Shown here: piece by piece, positions 41,201 to 52,376 of the stretch
Layout: each line of letters begins with the position of its first letter
How positions within the stretch are numbered: position 1 is the stretch's first letter
NCBI RefSeq assembly: GCF_019703515.2
Contig: NC_059362.1
Location: 26,805,826 to 26,869,825 of the forward strand
Direction: 5' to 3'
Length of the DNA: 64,000 bases
DNA from: Myxocyprinus asiaticus
Taxonomy: Eukaryota > Chordata > Actinopteri > Cypriniformes > Catostomidae
Position numbers and translations under genes: made by a program
The notes under the pieces: generated by a model
The model's database searches: none
What the model was told of the DNA's origin: nothing
What the model saw: only the letters and a program-made list of their open reading frames with translations

Positions 41201-44200
41201 ATATTTTCATTTCCCCAAGCAAATGTATCTTTTATTGTGACTTGCATATGTTAACAGCATTGGTGGCTATGGATCCTTTCAAGATGTCATTACACTTGCA
41301 AGTATGTCCTTTTGACTTAATATCAGTCATATTCTGCATTGACTATCTTAATTGATACTTTTCATGGTTATCTGGTTGAAAAAGGCAATAGCTTGCGTAG
41401 CCTGCACACTTTTTAAATATCTGATCAGGACTCCTCTTTGCTTCTGATTTAGACATCATTAGACTCTTCAACCCCAATTTAGTGGGACCTGCCCCAACCA
41501 AGACTGTCCATGGGACCCCAGCTCCTCTCTGTGAGACTGGATTTAACCTGGCTGTAACCGGACACAACACCTTGTAAATGCCAGTACATCACTAGACATT
41601 CCTCCAAAGAATAAACACCTGCAACTATGTCTGAAACAAATGCTTTAGAAAAACATTCTGATCATCTATCATCGAGATCAGAAATTATTACTTTAACTGT
41701 AAGCTTGCAACCAACTATTAATTTGTTAATGTGATATACTGTATAATCAGATAATGATTTGATTTGTGCCTCTCTTACTAGTAATCTTCCTGAACAAGTC
41801 AGACATTTGATTGACACATTGAAAACCTATGAGGTAAGGAGTGGTTGCCTCACATTATTCCCAGTAATGACAACTATCAGCTGTAATTCTTGTCTTTGTG
41901 AATAGTTCATTATTCCATTACTGTGCTTTTGAATATGCTGTTATCAAAATGTTATGTGTCCTTAAAATTTTGGCCTAGATTTACTTTGGTCTAGTTCACA
42001 CTGTAAATGATGTGCTTTGCATTTTGTAAATACAACTTTTGAAATATATCCATTATTATTTCTTTCCATCATTTACTACAGGATATTGACTTTGATGGGG
42101 ACTGGAAACTCCTGACCATTCTAATCGGGATGAATGACATCTGTGATTACTGCAAAGACAAGGCATTTCTTACAAAGCTGTTTCTTTGGCAAACTACAGA
42201 CAGAAGATTCTTCTACAGTATTGACAAATTTTGTTCACAATGTCAAATTAGGAACTTGAGGAGGTCTAAAACAAATGTTAAATTGATTGTGAACAGATGC
42301 TTGTAGAGATGATTAGCAACGTCTTATGGATGTGTTTCTTTGTTCTCGTGAGCAGTGTGTTTGCTCCTTTGAGCAGTTTGAAACAACAGTTGTAGGCTAG
42401 CAAAAGTGACTGACCTCTAAAGAGTCCATATTCTGACTGTATTCAAACATATACTTCCGTAGGAATGTTTTCGTAGAGCACTAAATTTATGTCCTCTATT
42501 TTTACACACAGTCCCTCTTTTCAGTGGAGAACTTTGTCCATTACATGACCGTGTCTTTGGAAATGCTGATGAATGAGGTAATAGCAGGTTTCTCTTGAGA
42601 TGTTAAGTATAATACTATGGTCCCATGCTTTTAAAATGCATGACTACAGAAAAAACAAAACAAAACTATCAGTCTATTGCTCATCTAGTAAATACAAATA
42701 TGCACATGGAAATGTGTTAATATGTGTGTTCTCACAGTGCTTTCCAGGATGGAATTTTCAAGTGTGAAAATGTTCTTTCTGTGCAGGTTCCTCGAATGAT
42801 AGTGAACGTGGTTCAGATATTGCCTATGGAGACCTTGAGGGAGGTACAGAAGCCCACTCCAGGATGTCTGCTCCAGAGGTGTGATATCATGCATGTGTTT
42901 GCATAAATTTGCATAAGTTTATGTCATTACAATGCTCTTAATGGTGCTGAAAGGGATTTTTTTCATGGAAAGTTATGCTAATGTTTTACTACTCCCTGAA
43001 AGATATTAATGAAATAAGTGTCGTGAGATATCTCACCTGTCTCTGTGACAGCAGTAGACTGTGTAAACAGCAAACAAAAATGTGTCCGCGGGCCACGCTC
43101 AATGATGATTTCTGCCTGTCAATCATTTTTCACTTTTTCATAGTATTGTAGTTGCAGCAAATTATTGAGGCTTAATGCCATTTTTATGCCATGTTGCTCA
43201 TAAAAGTTGTCAGTTGATGACGCTATTTTGCTGCTGTTTCTGCTCGATACTGTTTCTGCTCGATGTTGGTCTCAATAAAGCTCATATGGTATCTTTGGAG
43301 TGCGGGGTTTTGGAAAGAGGGGGTGTGGCTAATCCAGTGGATCAGCTTGTGGAAATTCAAGAATGGCTAAAATCGCTTACAGCACCTTTAAGCACTCTAC
43401 GATCATTCCACAGCACTCGTAAATCTACAAACATTTAAGTATTATACTTAAGTTACGATACTTTTGGGAAACGAGGCTCAGATCAGTCCAGAGCCTTTTA
43501 CAATGTACAGTTTTGCAGGGTCAAAATTCAAAACGCACCATATAACTGCCGTATTTCATCCTTCACAGCAGTCAAATCAGTTCACCACATCATACCCACA
43601 AATCAGACTAACCAGAAATAATGCTATGAACCTTAACACATATAGAAAACAATTCCCTTTTAGCTCTGAAATTAAGGTTGCTTGTCTAAGTTGCGTGGCG
43701 CATGTGTGGGACGGACGTGTGAACGGCGAGCTCTGTGCACTTTGCTAGTTTTTAATTATTTTTGTGTCTTAAACCAGTGAGATTCAATACACCCTACTAC
43801 ATAACTGTTCTATGAAGTCAACATGTCAAAGAATTCAAAATCCTCGGGCTCTGGAGATATTAAAAGACACTTATGTGCTCAAGCTGATACCCCAGACAGG
43901 GCCGCAGACCAGGGACTCAGTTTGGACGGTGCGGCGGGAGAGATTCAGCGGCAACTGGCAAGCATGTCAGTAATGTTGGCGAAGTTCGTGGCGGACTTTG
44001 AGGATCTTGCTGTAATACATCGATCGATCACTGCGATGTTAACAAAATGCTCGAGTTGGTTACAAAAATCAGGGATGTCGAGAAACGGATCGATTATCTG
44101 GAATCATCGGAGGGGGAATTAGGTGCTAACCCGCTAGCAACCAAAGTAGATTTGGAGCGCATTTGGGAAAAGCTGGAAGACCTTGAGAATCGTAATCGGT

Positions 44201-47200
44201 GAAACAATATCCGAATTGTTGGAATTCCTGAGCATGAGGAAGGCTGATATATGGTCAAATATAGACGAGCTCATTCCGTGTCTGCTCAACATAACAGGCC
44301 ATTAGCTGGAAATCAAGCGAGCTCACAGAGTTCCGGCTTGGAGAACCGTGGAAGGAGACAGGCCCCAATAAATTCTGGCCAAATTTCTGAGATCATCTGA
44401 TAAAGATCTCATGTTATGCAAGGCGAGGAGTAAAGGAAGGATTTCTTGGAAGAACCACAACATTTTCTTGTTCCCAGACTTTGCAAATTCGACAAGAGAG
44501 AAACGTGATCGATTCAAGGAATGCAAGAAACTCTTACATCAACAGAAGGTCACATTTGCACTGATGTTTCTGGCCAAATTGAGAATAGATACTAAGGATG
44601 GCTGCAAAATATTTACATGCCCACAGCAAGCATTGTCCTTCATAGAGACAATGGGGTGAGTAAGCCATTTGGTGATTTTTATGTTGCTGCCTAGTGGGCC
44701 TGACTCACTGAAAATTCACTTGACTGTCTGAGGAAGCTGGGCACCTCAGCGGCTGGAGTTTGTTTTGTGGAATAACACTCCTTCAAGAAACTTTTGCATC
44801 GACGGAGGGTCGCTTTGCACTGAAGTTCCCGGCCAGATTGAGAATTGATGCTAAGGATGGCCGCAAAGTATTTACTTGTCCCCAACCTGCGAAATCCTTC
44901 ATAAAGCCTATGGAATGAGTAAGTCATTGTGTGGTGCTCGCTTTGCAGTCTAGTGGACCTGACTCACTGAACATTTACTTGACCGTCCGAGGAAACTGGA
45001 TGCCTGTTTTGTTTCTTTTTGTGCTAGTTCCACCTGGCGGCTGGAGTTTGTTTTGTGGGGTGGCACTCATTCGGGACAGTATGCGGGTGAATCTGCACGT
45101 TCTTTGTGTTTATGCCTCTTATTGGCTGGAGTTTGTTTTGTGGAATATTCTTTGCAGGACATTGGAAGGATCAGGTCATCTACTGCACTCACGAACAGCT
45201 GGCTCACTGAACATTCGTTTGACTGTCCGAGGAAACTGAACGGGCCTTTTTTTTGTGTGCTGGTTCCGCTACAGGCTGGAGTTTGTTTTGTGAAGGATCG
45301 CACCTTCGGGACAGTTATGCGAAGGAAACTACATGTTCTTTGTGTTTATTCTGCCTATTGGCTGGAGTTTGTATTATAGATTTTCTTCTGTTATGTAATT
45401 CTGTCTCACAAAATTTGTACAGAAGCACCGGACTTGAGCAATCTGATGGCAAAGTTGTTCATGGGGACTTTAGTAGGCGTACATGGACTGTTTGAGTTTA
45501 GAGGGATGGACGCCGGTTGGCGCTGTTGTGTGCGGGGTTAATGCACACGTTTTTCTTTTTTCTGTTTGTTTGGTTCGGGGGGAAGTTCGGGGTTTGACTG
45601 CTGAACTAATGTTGGAATGTAGTCCTTATAATTTTATTTTTGACACACTATCTATTTTTTCTCATATGTCAAAATGTCAATTGTTAATATGAGTGGATTT
45701 TCTCTCTCCATGTGGAATGTGAATGGATGGGGCACCCCATAAATAGAAGGAAGGTTATTTATTTTCTTAAACGAAGGAAATATGATATAGTGTTTCTTCA
45801 AGAAACGCATCTTTCCCTGAAGGAAGCTGAAAAATTTGGGAAGATATGGGGTGCACATGTTTTATTTAGTGCTGGCTCAAGTAAGAGCAGGGGAGTCATT
45901 ACATTGTTATTAAGCAAACATCTACAATTCAAATGTCTCAAATAGATAAAAGATAAATTAGGAAGAGTCATTATTGTTTTAGCAGAAATTCAGGGGCAAA
46001 GGTTGATTTTGGCTAATATTTACGCACCTAACGCTGATGATCAGGGTTTTTTTAAAGATCTTGAAGGGATGCTGCAAGCCACTGGCACCCCTCATGATAT
46101 AATATTGGGAGGAGACTTTAATCTTTTGATGGACTTGATCATAGTGAAGCAAACGTGTGTAAGCCCCCTACAGCAACACTTCAAAGGATGCTTCAAAGAA
46201 TGTGTAAAAATCTTGGTCTTACAGATATTTGGAGACTTTTAAACCCATCTGGTAGGGACTATGCATTTTTTTCATCAATCCATAAGATTTATTATAGAAT
46301 ATAATTTTTTTTATATCTAAGTCCCTCATTTCATCTGTTGTTGATTGCTCAATTGGAAACATTTTAGTCTCAGATCATGCCCTGGTGATTTTAGAGGTGT
46401 TGACACATATGGAGAAAAAGAAATAATATAGTTAGCCCTTTAATGTATCCCTTTTGCAAAATCCTGATTTCCAACAAATGTTAAAGGCTGAAATCAATGT
46501 TTATATGGAGACTAACTGGTCCTCAGTATCCTCTGTGGGCGTGGCTTGGGAGGCACTTAAGGCGGTTCTTTGGGGTCGGATCATACAGTATGCCTCATTC
46601 ATCAAAAAACCAAAGCATGAGAACTCGTGGAGTTGGAAGGGAATATTAAAAGTACCGAGACAGAGCTGAAGCGCCAAATGTCATCTGATGGCCTCAGAGA
46701 ATTGACCCGATTGAAATACAGATATAAAACTATTTTGTCACGGAAGGTGGAGTTTTGGTTATTTAGGGCAAGACAATCATACTTTGAATCGGGGGACAAA
46801 GCAGGGAAGCTTTTGGCTAGATACATTAAGCAGAGAGAGTCTTTTTCTACCATTCCCTCAGTGAAATCTGCTGGTGGTGAAATTTTTACCTCGGCCATTG
46901 ATACTAATTATGCTTTTAAAGTATTATATCTTGATCTCTATAGTTCCACATCTTCATCTATGGATGAAGATATTAGGAATTTTGTGGAACCATTAGATCT
47001 CCCTAAACTGATGACTGAGCAAAAAAATTATCTTTATTCTGAGATAACCTTGGAGGAGATTGGCAAGGCTCCGGGGCCAGATGGCTTTGCCACTGAGTTT
47101 TTTAGAGCTTATGCTACAGTACTGTCTCCATTTTTGTTAGAAGTTTATATGGAATCATTAAAGAATGGAAAGCTTCGCCAACCATGATGCAAGCCCGGAT

Positions 47201-50200
47201 CAGTCTGATTCTTAAAAAAGACATTATCATCCAATTTCCCTGATCCAGCTAGACGTTAAAATATTGTCAAATATTTTGGCTAATCGATTAAGTAAAGATT
47301 ATGACATCTCTTATACATATAGATCAGGTGGGGTTTATTCGGGGCTGCAGCTCTTCTGATAACAATAGGCGTCTCATCAATATTTTGTGGTCAGTGGCAA
47401 ATGATGAGACTCCAGTCACAGCTATCTCACTGGATGCTGAAAAGGCATTTGATATGAATGGGATTATCTTTTTTTTCTCCCCTTTTTCTCCCCAATTTGG
47501 AATGCCCAATGTGCTCAAAGTCCTCATGGTGGCGTAGTGACTCACCTCAATCCGGGTGGTGGAGGACACATCTCAGTTGCCTCCGCATCTGAGACCGTCA
47601 ATCTGCGCATCTTATCACGTGGCTAGTTGAGCACGTTACCACGGAGATGGAGGCTTCATGCTATTCTCCACGTCATCCATGCACAACTCACCACGCACCC
47701 CACCGAGAGTGAACCACATTATAGCAACCACGAAGAGGTTACCCCATGTGATGCCCTGGATTCAAACTCGCGACTTCATGGGTGGTAGTCAGCGTCTTTG
47801 CTCGCTGAGCTACCCAGGCCCCTGGGATTATCTTTTTAAGATTTTGGAAATATACGTGTTCGGGAATACTTTTATTGGATGGATTGTTACTTTATAGACA
47901 CCCGGTAGCGGCGGTACAAACAAATGGATTAACTTCAGATTATTTTACTCTGGATAGGGGCACCTGGCAGGGTTGCCCTCTTTCCCCATTATTGTTCTGT
48001 CTTGCCCTGGAACCTTTAGCAGCCGCGATAAGAAGGGAAGCGGATTTTCCATGGGTGGTGGCGGGAGGTATTGCGCATAAGCTTTTGCTTTTCGTAGATG
48101 ATATTTTATTATTCGTCTCCAACCCCACTAGATATATGCCTCCACAGAATTATTAATTCCTTTTCTAAGTTCTCAGGATATAGAGTCAGTTGGTCTAAAT
48201 CCGAAGCTTTGGCTCTAACAACGTATTGGGAAGGTTAATGTTATTAAAATGAATTGTATTCCAAAATGTAACTACCTGCTACAATCTCTCCCTGTAGATG
48301 TCCCCCTCTCTAATTTCTAGCAATTTGATAGCATAGCGAAGACCTTCATTTGGAATGGTAAGCGTCCTAGATTGCATTTTAATAAGTTACATAGGCCGAC
48401 TGACAAAGGTGGGCTAGGCCTACCCAAGATTTAGTTTTATTATTATGCATTCGGTCTCATTTGGCTTATTGGTTGCTTCCACCTGAGAGAGCCCCTCCCT
48501 GGTTTTCTATTGAACAGGAAGTTCTTGCCCCTATTTCACCATTGCAAAGCCTTTCTATCAAACTAATCGGAGAAGTTAAGTTACACCCCGTTATCTCGCA
48601 TTTGCACTCGGTATGGACAAAAGTGACCATAGTGTTTAGTTAGGACATTTATTTAAATGTTGCCTCACATATGGCTGAACCCAAAAGTATGTATTGATAA
48701 GTCCCCTTTCTGCTGGTTAGAGTGGGTTGTGAGGGGGGTTTCTACACTCTGTGACCTATATGAGAGTGTTGAGGTCCTTTGAAAATTTGGTTCAACATTT
48801 TGGGATTCCCAGATCTCAGTTCTATAGGTATTTACAGCTGCGCCACCTGCTCTGTATTGTTTTTTGGAGTAGCATACACCCCCCTAAAGCGGCAGATACT
48901 CTGGGAGTGGTGATTACTGCTTTTGGAAAAGGTCATGAGGCATCAGTGTATTACTCCCTGTTAATTCAGAGTCTGGGGGACGGAGCTCTAACTTCTATCA
49001 AGTGATTATGGGAGAAAGATTTAAACTTGGTTAAACTTGGGAGTGTGGGCTAGGATTCAAAAAAATTTCAAATCTGTATCTAGAAATGCAAGGGTTCGCC
49101 TTATGCAATTTAATATTTTACATAGGTTCTACTGGACCCCCTCTAGATTGTATAGGCTTGGTCTTAAAGACACACCCACCTGCTGGTGATGCCAATCGGA
49201 GGACGAAGACACAACCCATGTTTTTGGGGGGTGTGTTAAGATCCAGGGGTTTTGGTTGAGGGTTCAGAGTTTTGTATGTGACGTCTTGGGCACTCGGGTT
49301 TCATTTTGGGGTGGTCATCAATGTGGGGAATAAACATGTGGAGGATTGGGTCCTGTTTGTTAAGGGTCGGGGTGGGGTGGGGTTGGGGAGGGGGAGGGGT
49401 GGTAGTGGGAGTTGAATGTTGATTTAGTATATTTATGTTTTGCATTTCTGTGTTCAAATAAAATATGTTAATCATAAAAAAAGAAAAACTTACACTGGCT
49501 GAAGGTGATCCCATATTAATAAACATAAATGTTTTTCCCATAAAAAAAAAAAGGTTGCCTGTTTTTTCCCTTTGAAATTAACTTTGCCTTTGACTGCCTG
49601 TCCTGCTGCGCTGAGATAACAGATGACGAATTTTAACAAAAAATGAGCAGTTAATATTAGCCATTAAATTTGAAATCTTTTGTCCTTTTTTCTTTTTCCC
49701 CCTTCTGTTAGGTAAGCCTTACCTTGCTACAAAATAGACTAAAATAAAATTAGATAAACTTAAACTAAAAATCAGGAAAATCAAAGACAAAGAGGACTGA
49801 TACTTTATACATTTTAGGTTAAATATAATAAACAAATATAATTTTCTTCCAGTGGTGTGAACAGAGCGATGAAGAGCTCAAGTCCTTAGGGGAAAAAAGT
49901 TATAAGAAATGATTTGCCAGTGTACAGTATGTAGACTATATCATGGGACAGGCCTACATCTTATTTTGTGATTTGATTATCTTGTACTTTACGGTGCTAT
50001 TATATTTAAATTTCCGTTTATGGGTTGCATAATCTTTAAGCTCTGCCTTTTATATTTTCTGCGATTTCAAATTTTCTGAAAAAACTACTTTTTCGAAATC
50101 CTCTTGGACTGTATGTCCAATTCACACGAAATTTTGCATGTATCATCTAGAGACACTCATGAGACTCATGATGATAGACCAAACCATTCTCGTATACCGC

Positions 50201-52376
50201 ATCAACGAATTTGACTGCGAGCATGCCCAAACAGACGTGTGGCAGTATTTCTGCAACGCTTTAGTGTATTGACATGAAACTTGGTATATGTCATCACAAG
50301 CATGACATGAGAGAACCTGTGCAGTTTCAACACAGTGCCACCTAGTGGTCAAGAAATATGAAAAATTGCTATTTTTGCTTATAACTTCGAAATAGTTTGG
50401 CCTAAAATCATAAGACTTGTTGCTTTAGATTCATTGTGGCATACGGAGTCGAATGATACACAGTTTGCCATGGTTGGCCTTACTTCCTATCCACCATTCT
50501 GAATTTTGTGGAAAACCTACTCTTTCAAACTCCTTGGCCGTACATCCAATTCGCACGAAATTTGCTGTGAATCATCTAGGGACAAATTTTAGAAGTAGTA
50601 TATGCACATCTTGAAAACGCTAGCCCTAACCTAACCCTAACCCTATCATCTAAGGACACTCATTAAAGAAAGTTATGAAAAGCTTTTTGATAGACCAAAC
50701 CATTCTTGTGTAACACATAAATGAACAGTATGGCAAGATGCCAATAAGGATCTGAGGTTGTATCTCATGAACGCTTTGGTGTATTGACATGAAACTTCAT
50801 ATGCGGCATTGTGACCAAGCCCTGGCAATACCTTAACAATTTGGTGACAGTGCCCACCTATTAGTCAAAGGTTATAAGCAATTGTATTACACTTCAAGTC
50901 ATTAAACTAATATCATTTTTCACCACTCAGCTCAAAATCATCACAGGAATTCTAAATTCTATCAAAATGTTTGCCATCGGAGTGCTTGGCCCCTTAATTT
51001 CTGCTTGCAGCTACATTTTAATGCTATTATCTCTACAGGTCATTCTGCTCCTGTCTGGTAAAGCCAGCTGCTGGATCTGCTGATCTGAAGGAACTGGTTG
51101 GAGTCAACCTAGAATTTCAGGTGAGTTTTTGACAAATATTTATTGCAAATTACATTTAAAACTTATTGTGTTAGCTACATTTTGTATATATGGTGCTAAA
51201 CTACATTTTCTGTTGTCTCAGAGAGCACTGGAGCAACTCTTGTACAGTGACCGTTTCTTTAAGAATGACTTTGCTGTGGTTTTGCAGCCATTTCTGAAAT
51301 ATGCAGATCCACCAAGACTCCCAGTAAGGCTATTAGGAACTGTTACAACTGACAACTTGTTCATTCCTATAATTTCTGGCATTGTGTAGCAAAGCATTTG
51401 GCTCTAAAGGAATAGTTCACTCAAAAATTAATATTCTGTCATCATTTACATTCATGATGAAAAACCTGTATGACTTCCTTTTTTCCACTGAACACACGAA
51501 GAATTATGTTTAAGTAGGTTGACAGTGTTTTTTTCCAAATAATGAAAGTGAATGGGGACCGAGGCTGTCAGTCATCTTCTTTTGTGTTCCACGGAAGAAA
51601 GAAAGTCATAAAGGTTTGGAACAACAGTCATCATTTGGGTGAACTATCCTTTTAAAGTGTGAATGTGTAATTCATGTTGAAAATGGAAGTGAAAATTTGG
51701 TTTGTGACTGTATTACATAACGATTTTGCAGAATGGGAAGATTGACATGAGCTTCTTTACCCCTGACTGCTTCCATTTCACCATAAAAGGACATGAGGAG
51801 CTGGCCAAGGGACTGTGGAATAACATGGTAAGAGGGTATGATTTAATTCATTCTTGAGAAAATTCAACAATCTGGCTATAGGTTTAAAGCGCACTGCTAC
51901 CCATTTGAGGTATTTTACTTACTGACAGAGAGTCTAAGCCACTGTAAAGATGATGTGATTCTTTCATACAGTCCATCAAACAATATCTCTCATTTCTGTT
52001 TGGGTAGTTTCAGCCTGAGGGAGAGAAGTTCCTGGTGGAGAGCTTTTCAAACTCTATTGAGCTCATTTGCCCCCCTGTGGTAAGAAGTCTATCATAATTT
52101 ATTACTATTATCTTATTATGGACATTTATCTGACAATGTCACTATAATTACATGATGTGTTGTCTTCACTTACTAATCCCATTATTACATTCTCTCATTC
52201 TCTCTCACACTCAAACTGACAAAACCCAGAGTCATCCGTACATTTACACCAGACCCAATGCTGCAAAGTCAGGCCCATCACGTCCTGAGAAACCCCAGTC
52301 AGTTGGCACCAGACTAGAAGTTCTCCACCTCATGCCTGCATTGGCTTTCCTTGCAGTCTGGTTGGCCTCCTTGTAG
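38236..52376 (+). CDS. plb1: Phospholipase B1-like lipase, single catalytic domain
   Basis: A GDSL/SGNH hydrolase of the PLB1 family, expected to cleave both acyl chains of phospholipids at the cell surface or lumen. Sixteen coding exons: 38236-38293, 38576-38640, 38866-38956, 40676-40734, 41011-41078, 41258-41301, 41453-41573, 41782-41833, 42082-42162, 42512-42577, 42787-42878, 51039-51120, 51222-51323, 51732-51827, 52008-52079, 52230-52376. They total 431 codons with consistent phases. Residues 1-19 are a signal peptide. Block I is ALGDSLT (Ser89), block II SIGGYGS (~114-120), block III IGMNDICDYC (Asn204), block V PDCFHFT (Asp339, His342), so the catalytic set is complete. Mammalian PLB1 has four such repeats; here there is one. 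The last ~17 residues are hydrophobic with no cytosolic tail, as in GPI-anchored proteins. Intron 9 appears to use a GC donor (42163). It could be a separate PLB1-like paralogue. Confidence 0.92.
39057..39696. mobile_element. Palindromic MITE, family A (copy 4)
   Basis: In PLB1 intron 3. The ends GGAATAGTTCACCCAAAAAT and TTTTGGGTGAACTATCCCTTTAA are inverted repeats. The arms are shared with the other copies. Confidence 0.85.
42937..43403. mobile_element. MITE with GGTGCTGTAAGCG ends (family F)
   Basis: TTAATGGTGCTGAAAGGGA at ~42938 and TCGCTTACAGCACCTTTAA ending ~43403 are inverted repeats. The same end (AAAGGTGCTGTAAGCTA) recurs at 59245. A TTAA-type boundary is suggested on both sides. In PLB1 intron 11. 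Confidence 0.6.
43823..44660 (+). pseudogene. LINE ORF1 (broken), nucleic-acid chaperone type
   Basis: It opens MSKNSKSSGSGDIKRHL and continues as a coiled-coil-type region (EIQRQLASMSVMLAKFVADF). It shifts frame near 44050, after which LERIWEKLEDLENRN and RIVGIPEHEE are read in another frame. The last open stretch (44411-44659) gives GRISWKNHNIFLFPDFANS and KLRIDTKDGCKIFTCPQQ, the C-terminal domain of L1 ORF1 (transposase 22 type). Several stops and shifts make it non-coding. Confidence 0.85.
44525..45400 (+). repeat. Tandem amplification of the LINE ORF1 end and inter-ORF DNA
   Basis: The ORF1 C-terminal segment at ~44525-44660 recurs at ~44785-44920 (LRIDAKDGRKVFTCPQPAKS). The following GACTCACTGAAC/A..TTGAC.GTC.GAGGAA word occurs at ~44701, ~44951 and ~45204. 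GGCTGGAGTTTGTTTTGTG occurs at about 44752, 45040, 45124, 45277 and, slightly changed, 45360. The major unit is ~250 bp with shorter units inside. Confidence 0.8.
45712..48156 (+). pseudogene. LINE ORF2 (broken): endonuclease and reverse transcriptase
   Basis: An APE-type endonuclease is seen at 45712-46240 (FLQETHLSL, GVITLLLSKH, ANIYAPN, ILGGDFNLLMD). The reverse transcriptase follows: EEIGKAPGPDGFATEFF at ~47055-47105, VGFIRGCSSSDN and SLDAEKAFDM near 47330-47455, then after the SINE insertion GTWQGCPLSPLLFCLALEP and LLLFVDDILLF (~47955-48115). The FVDD catalytic motif is intact, but the frame breaks at least at ~45940, ~46240, ~47190 and the SINE. The C-terminal part continues to ~49230 in fragments. 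Confidence 0.88.
47474..47822 (-). mobile_element. tRNA-derived SINE (copy 2) inside the LINE
   Basis: Same family as 33522-33958 in opposite orientation: the body end (CCCAATTTGGAATGCCCAAT) is at the left and the tRNA-like head (inverse of GTAGCTCAGCGAGCAAAGACG) at the right. It is flanked by exact 15-bp duplications TGGGATTATCTTTTT at 47459-47473 and 47823-47837, so it inserted into the reverse transcriptase coding region. Confidence 0.93.
49490..50074. other. Intron DNA after the LINE
   Basis: AT-rich sequence of PLB1 intron 11 with an A-run near 49541-49552. No feature recognised. Confidence 0.35.
50075..50890. repeat. Two diverged tandem copies of a ~400-bp repeat
   Basis: Shared words in the same order: ACTCTTTC/ACTTTTTCGAAA, CTTGGAC/CCGTACATCCAATT, CACGAAATTT, ATCATCTA, GACACTCAT, GATAGACCAAACCATTCT, TGTATTGACATGAAACTT and CAGTGCCCACCTATTAGTCA/CAGTGCCACCTAGTGGTCA. 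The first copy is about 50075-50500 and the second about 50510-50890. Family unknown; located in PLB1 intron 11. Confidence 0.75.
50624..50645. repeat. Short telomere-like tract
   Basis: CCCTAA-type repeats (CCCTAACCTAACCCTAACCC) about 22 bp long lie within the second copy of the 400-bp repeat. It is short and may be chance or part of the repeat itself. Confidence 0.6.
51405..51655. mobile_element. Palindromic MITE, family A (copy 5, short form)
   Basis: In PLB1 intron 13. The ends TAAAGGAATAGTTCACTCAA and GGGTGAACTATCCTTTTAA are inverted repeats. At 251 bp it is much shorter than the other copies. Confidence 0.8.

Larger units (their letters stand above)
43690..49487 (+). mobile_element. 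Near full-length but dead L1/Tx1-like LINE
   Basis: It fills most of PLB1 intron 11, same strand as the gene. In order: 5' UTR (~43690-43822), ORF1, a repeated inter-ORF segment, ORF2 with endonuclease then reverse transcriptase, and a 3' end with AATAAA (about 49457) and an A-rich tail at ~49478-49487. Both ORFs carry frameshifts, and a SINE interrupts the reverse transcriptase. The left boundary is approximate. Confidence 0.88.

Noticed and set aside
44931..45495. Overlapping + strand open frames of ~80-108 codons
   Set aside because: They come from the LINE spacer repeats. Repeated words recur in different frames, so there is no sign of selection on protein.
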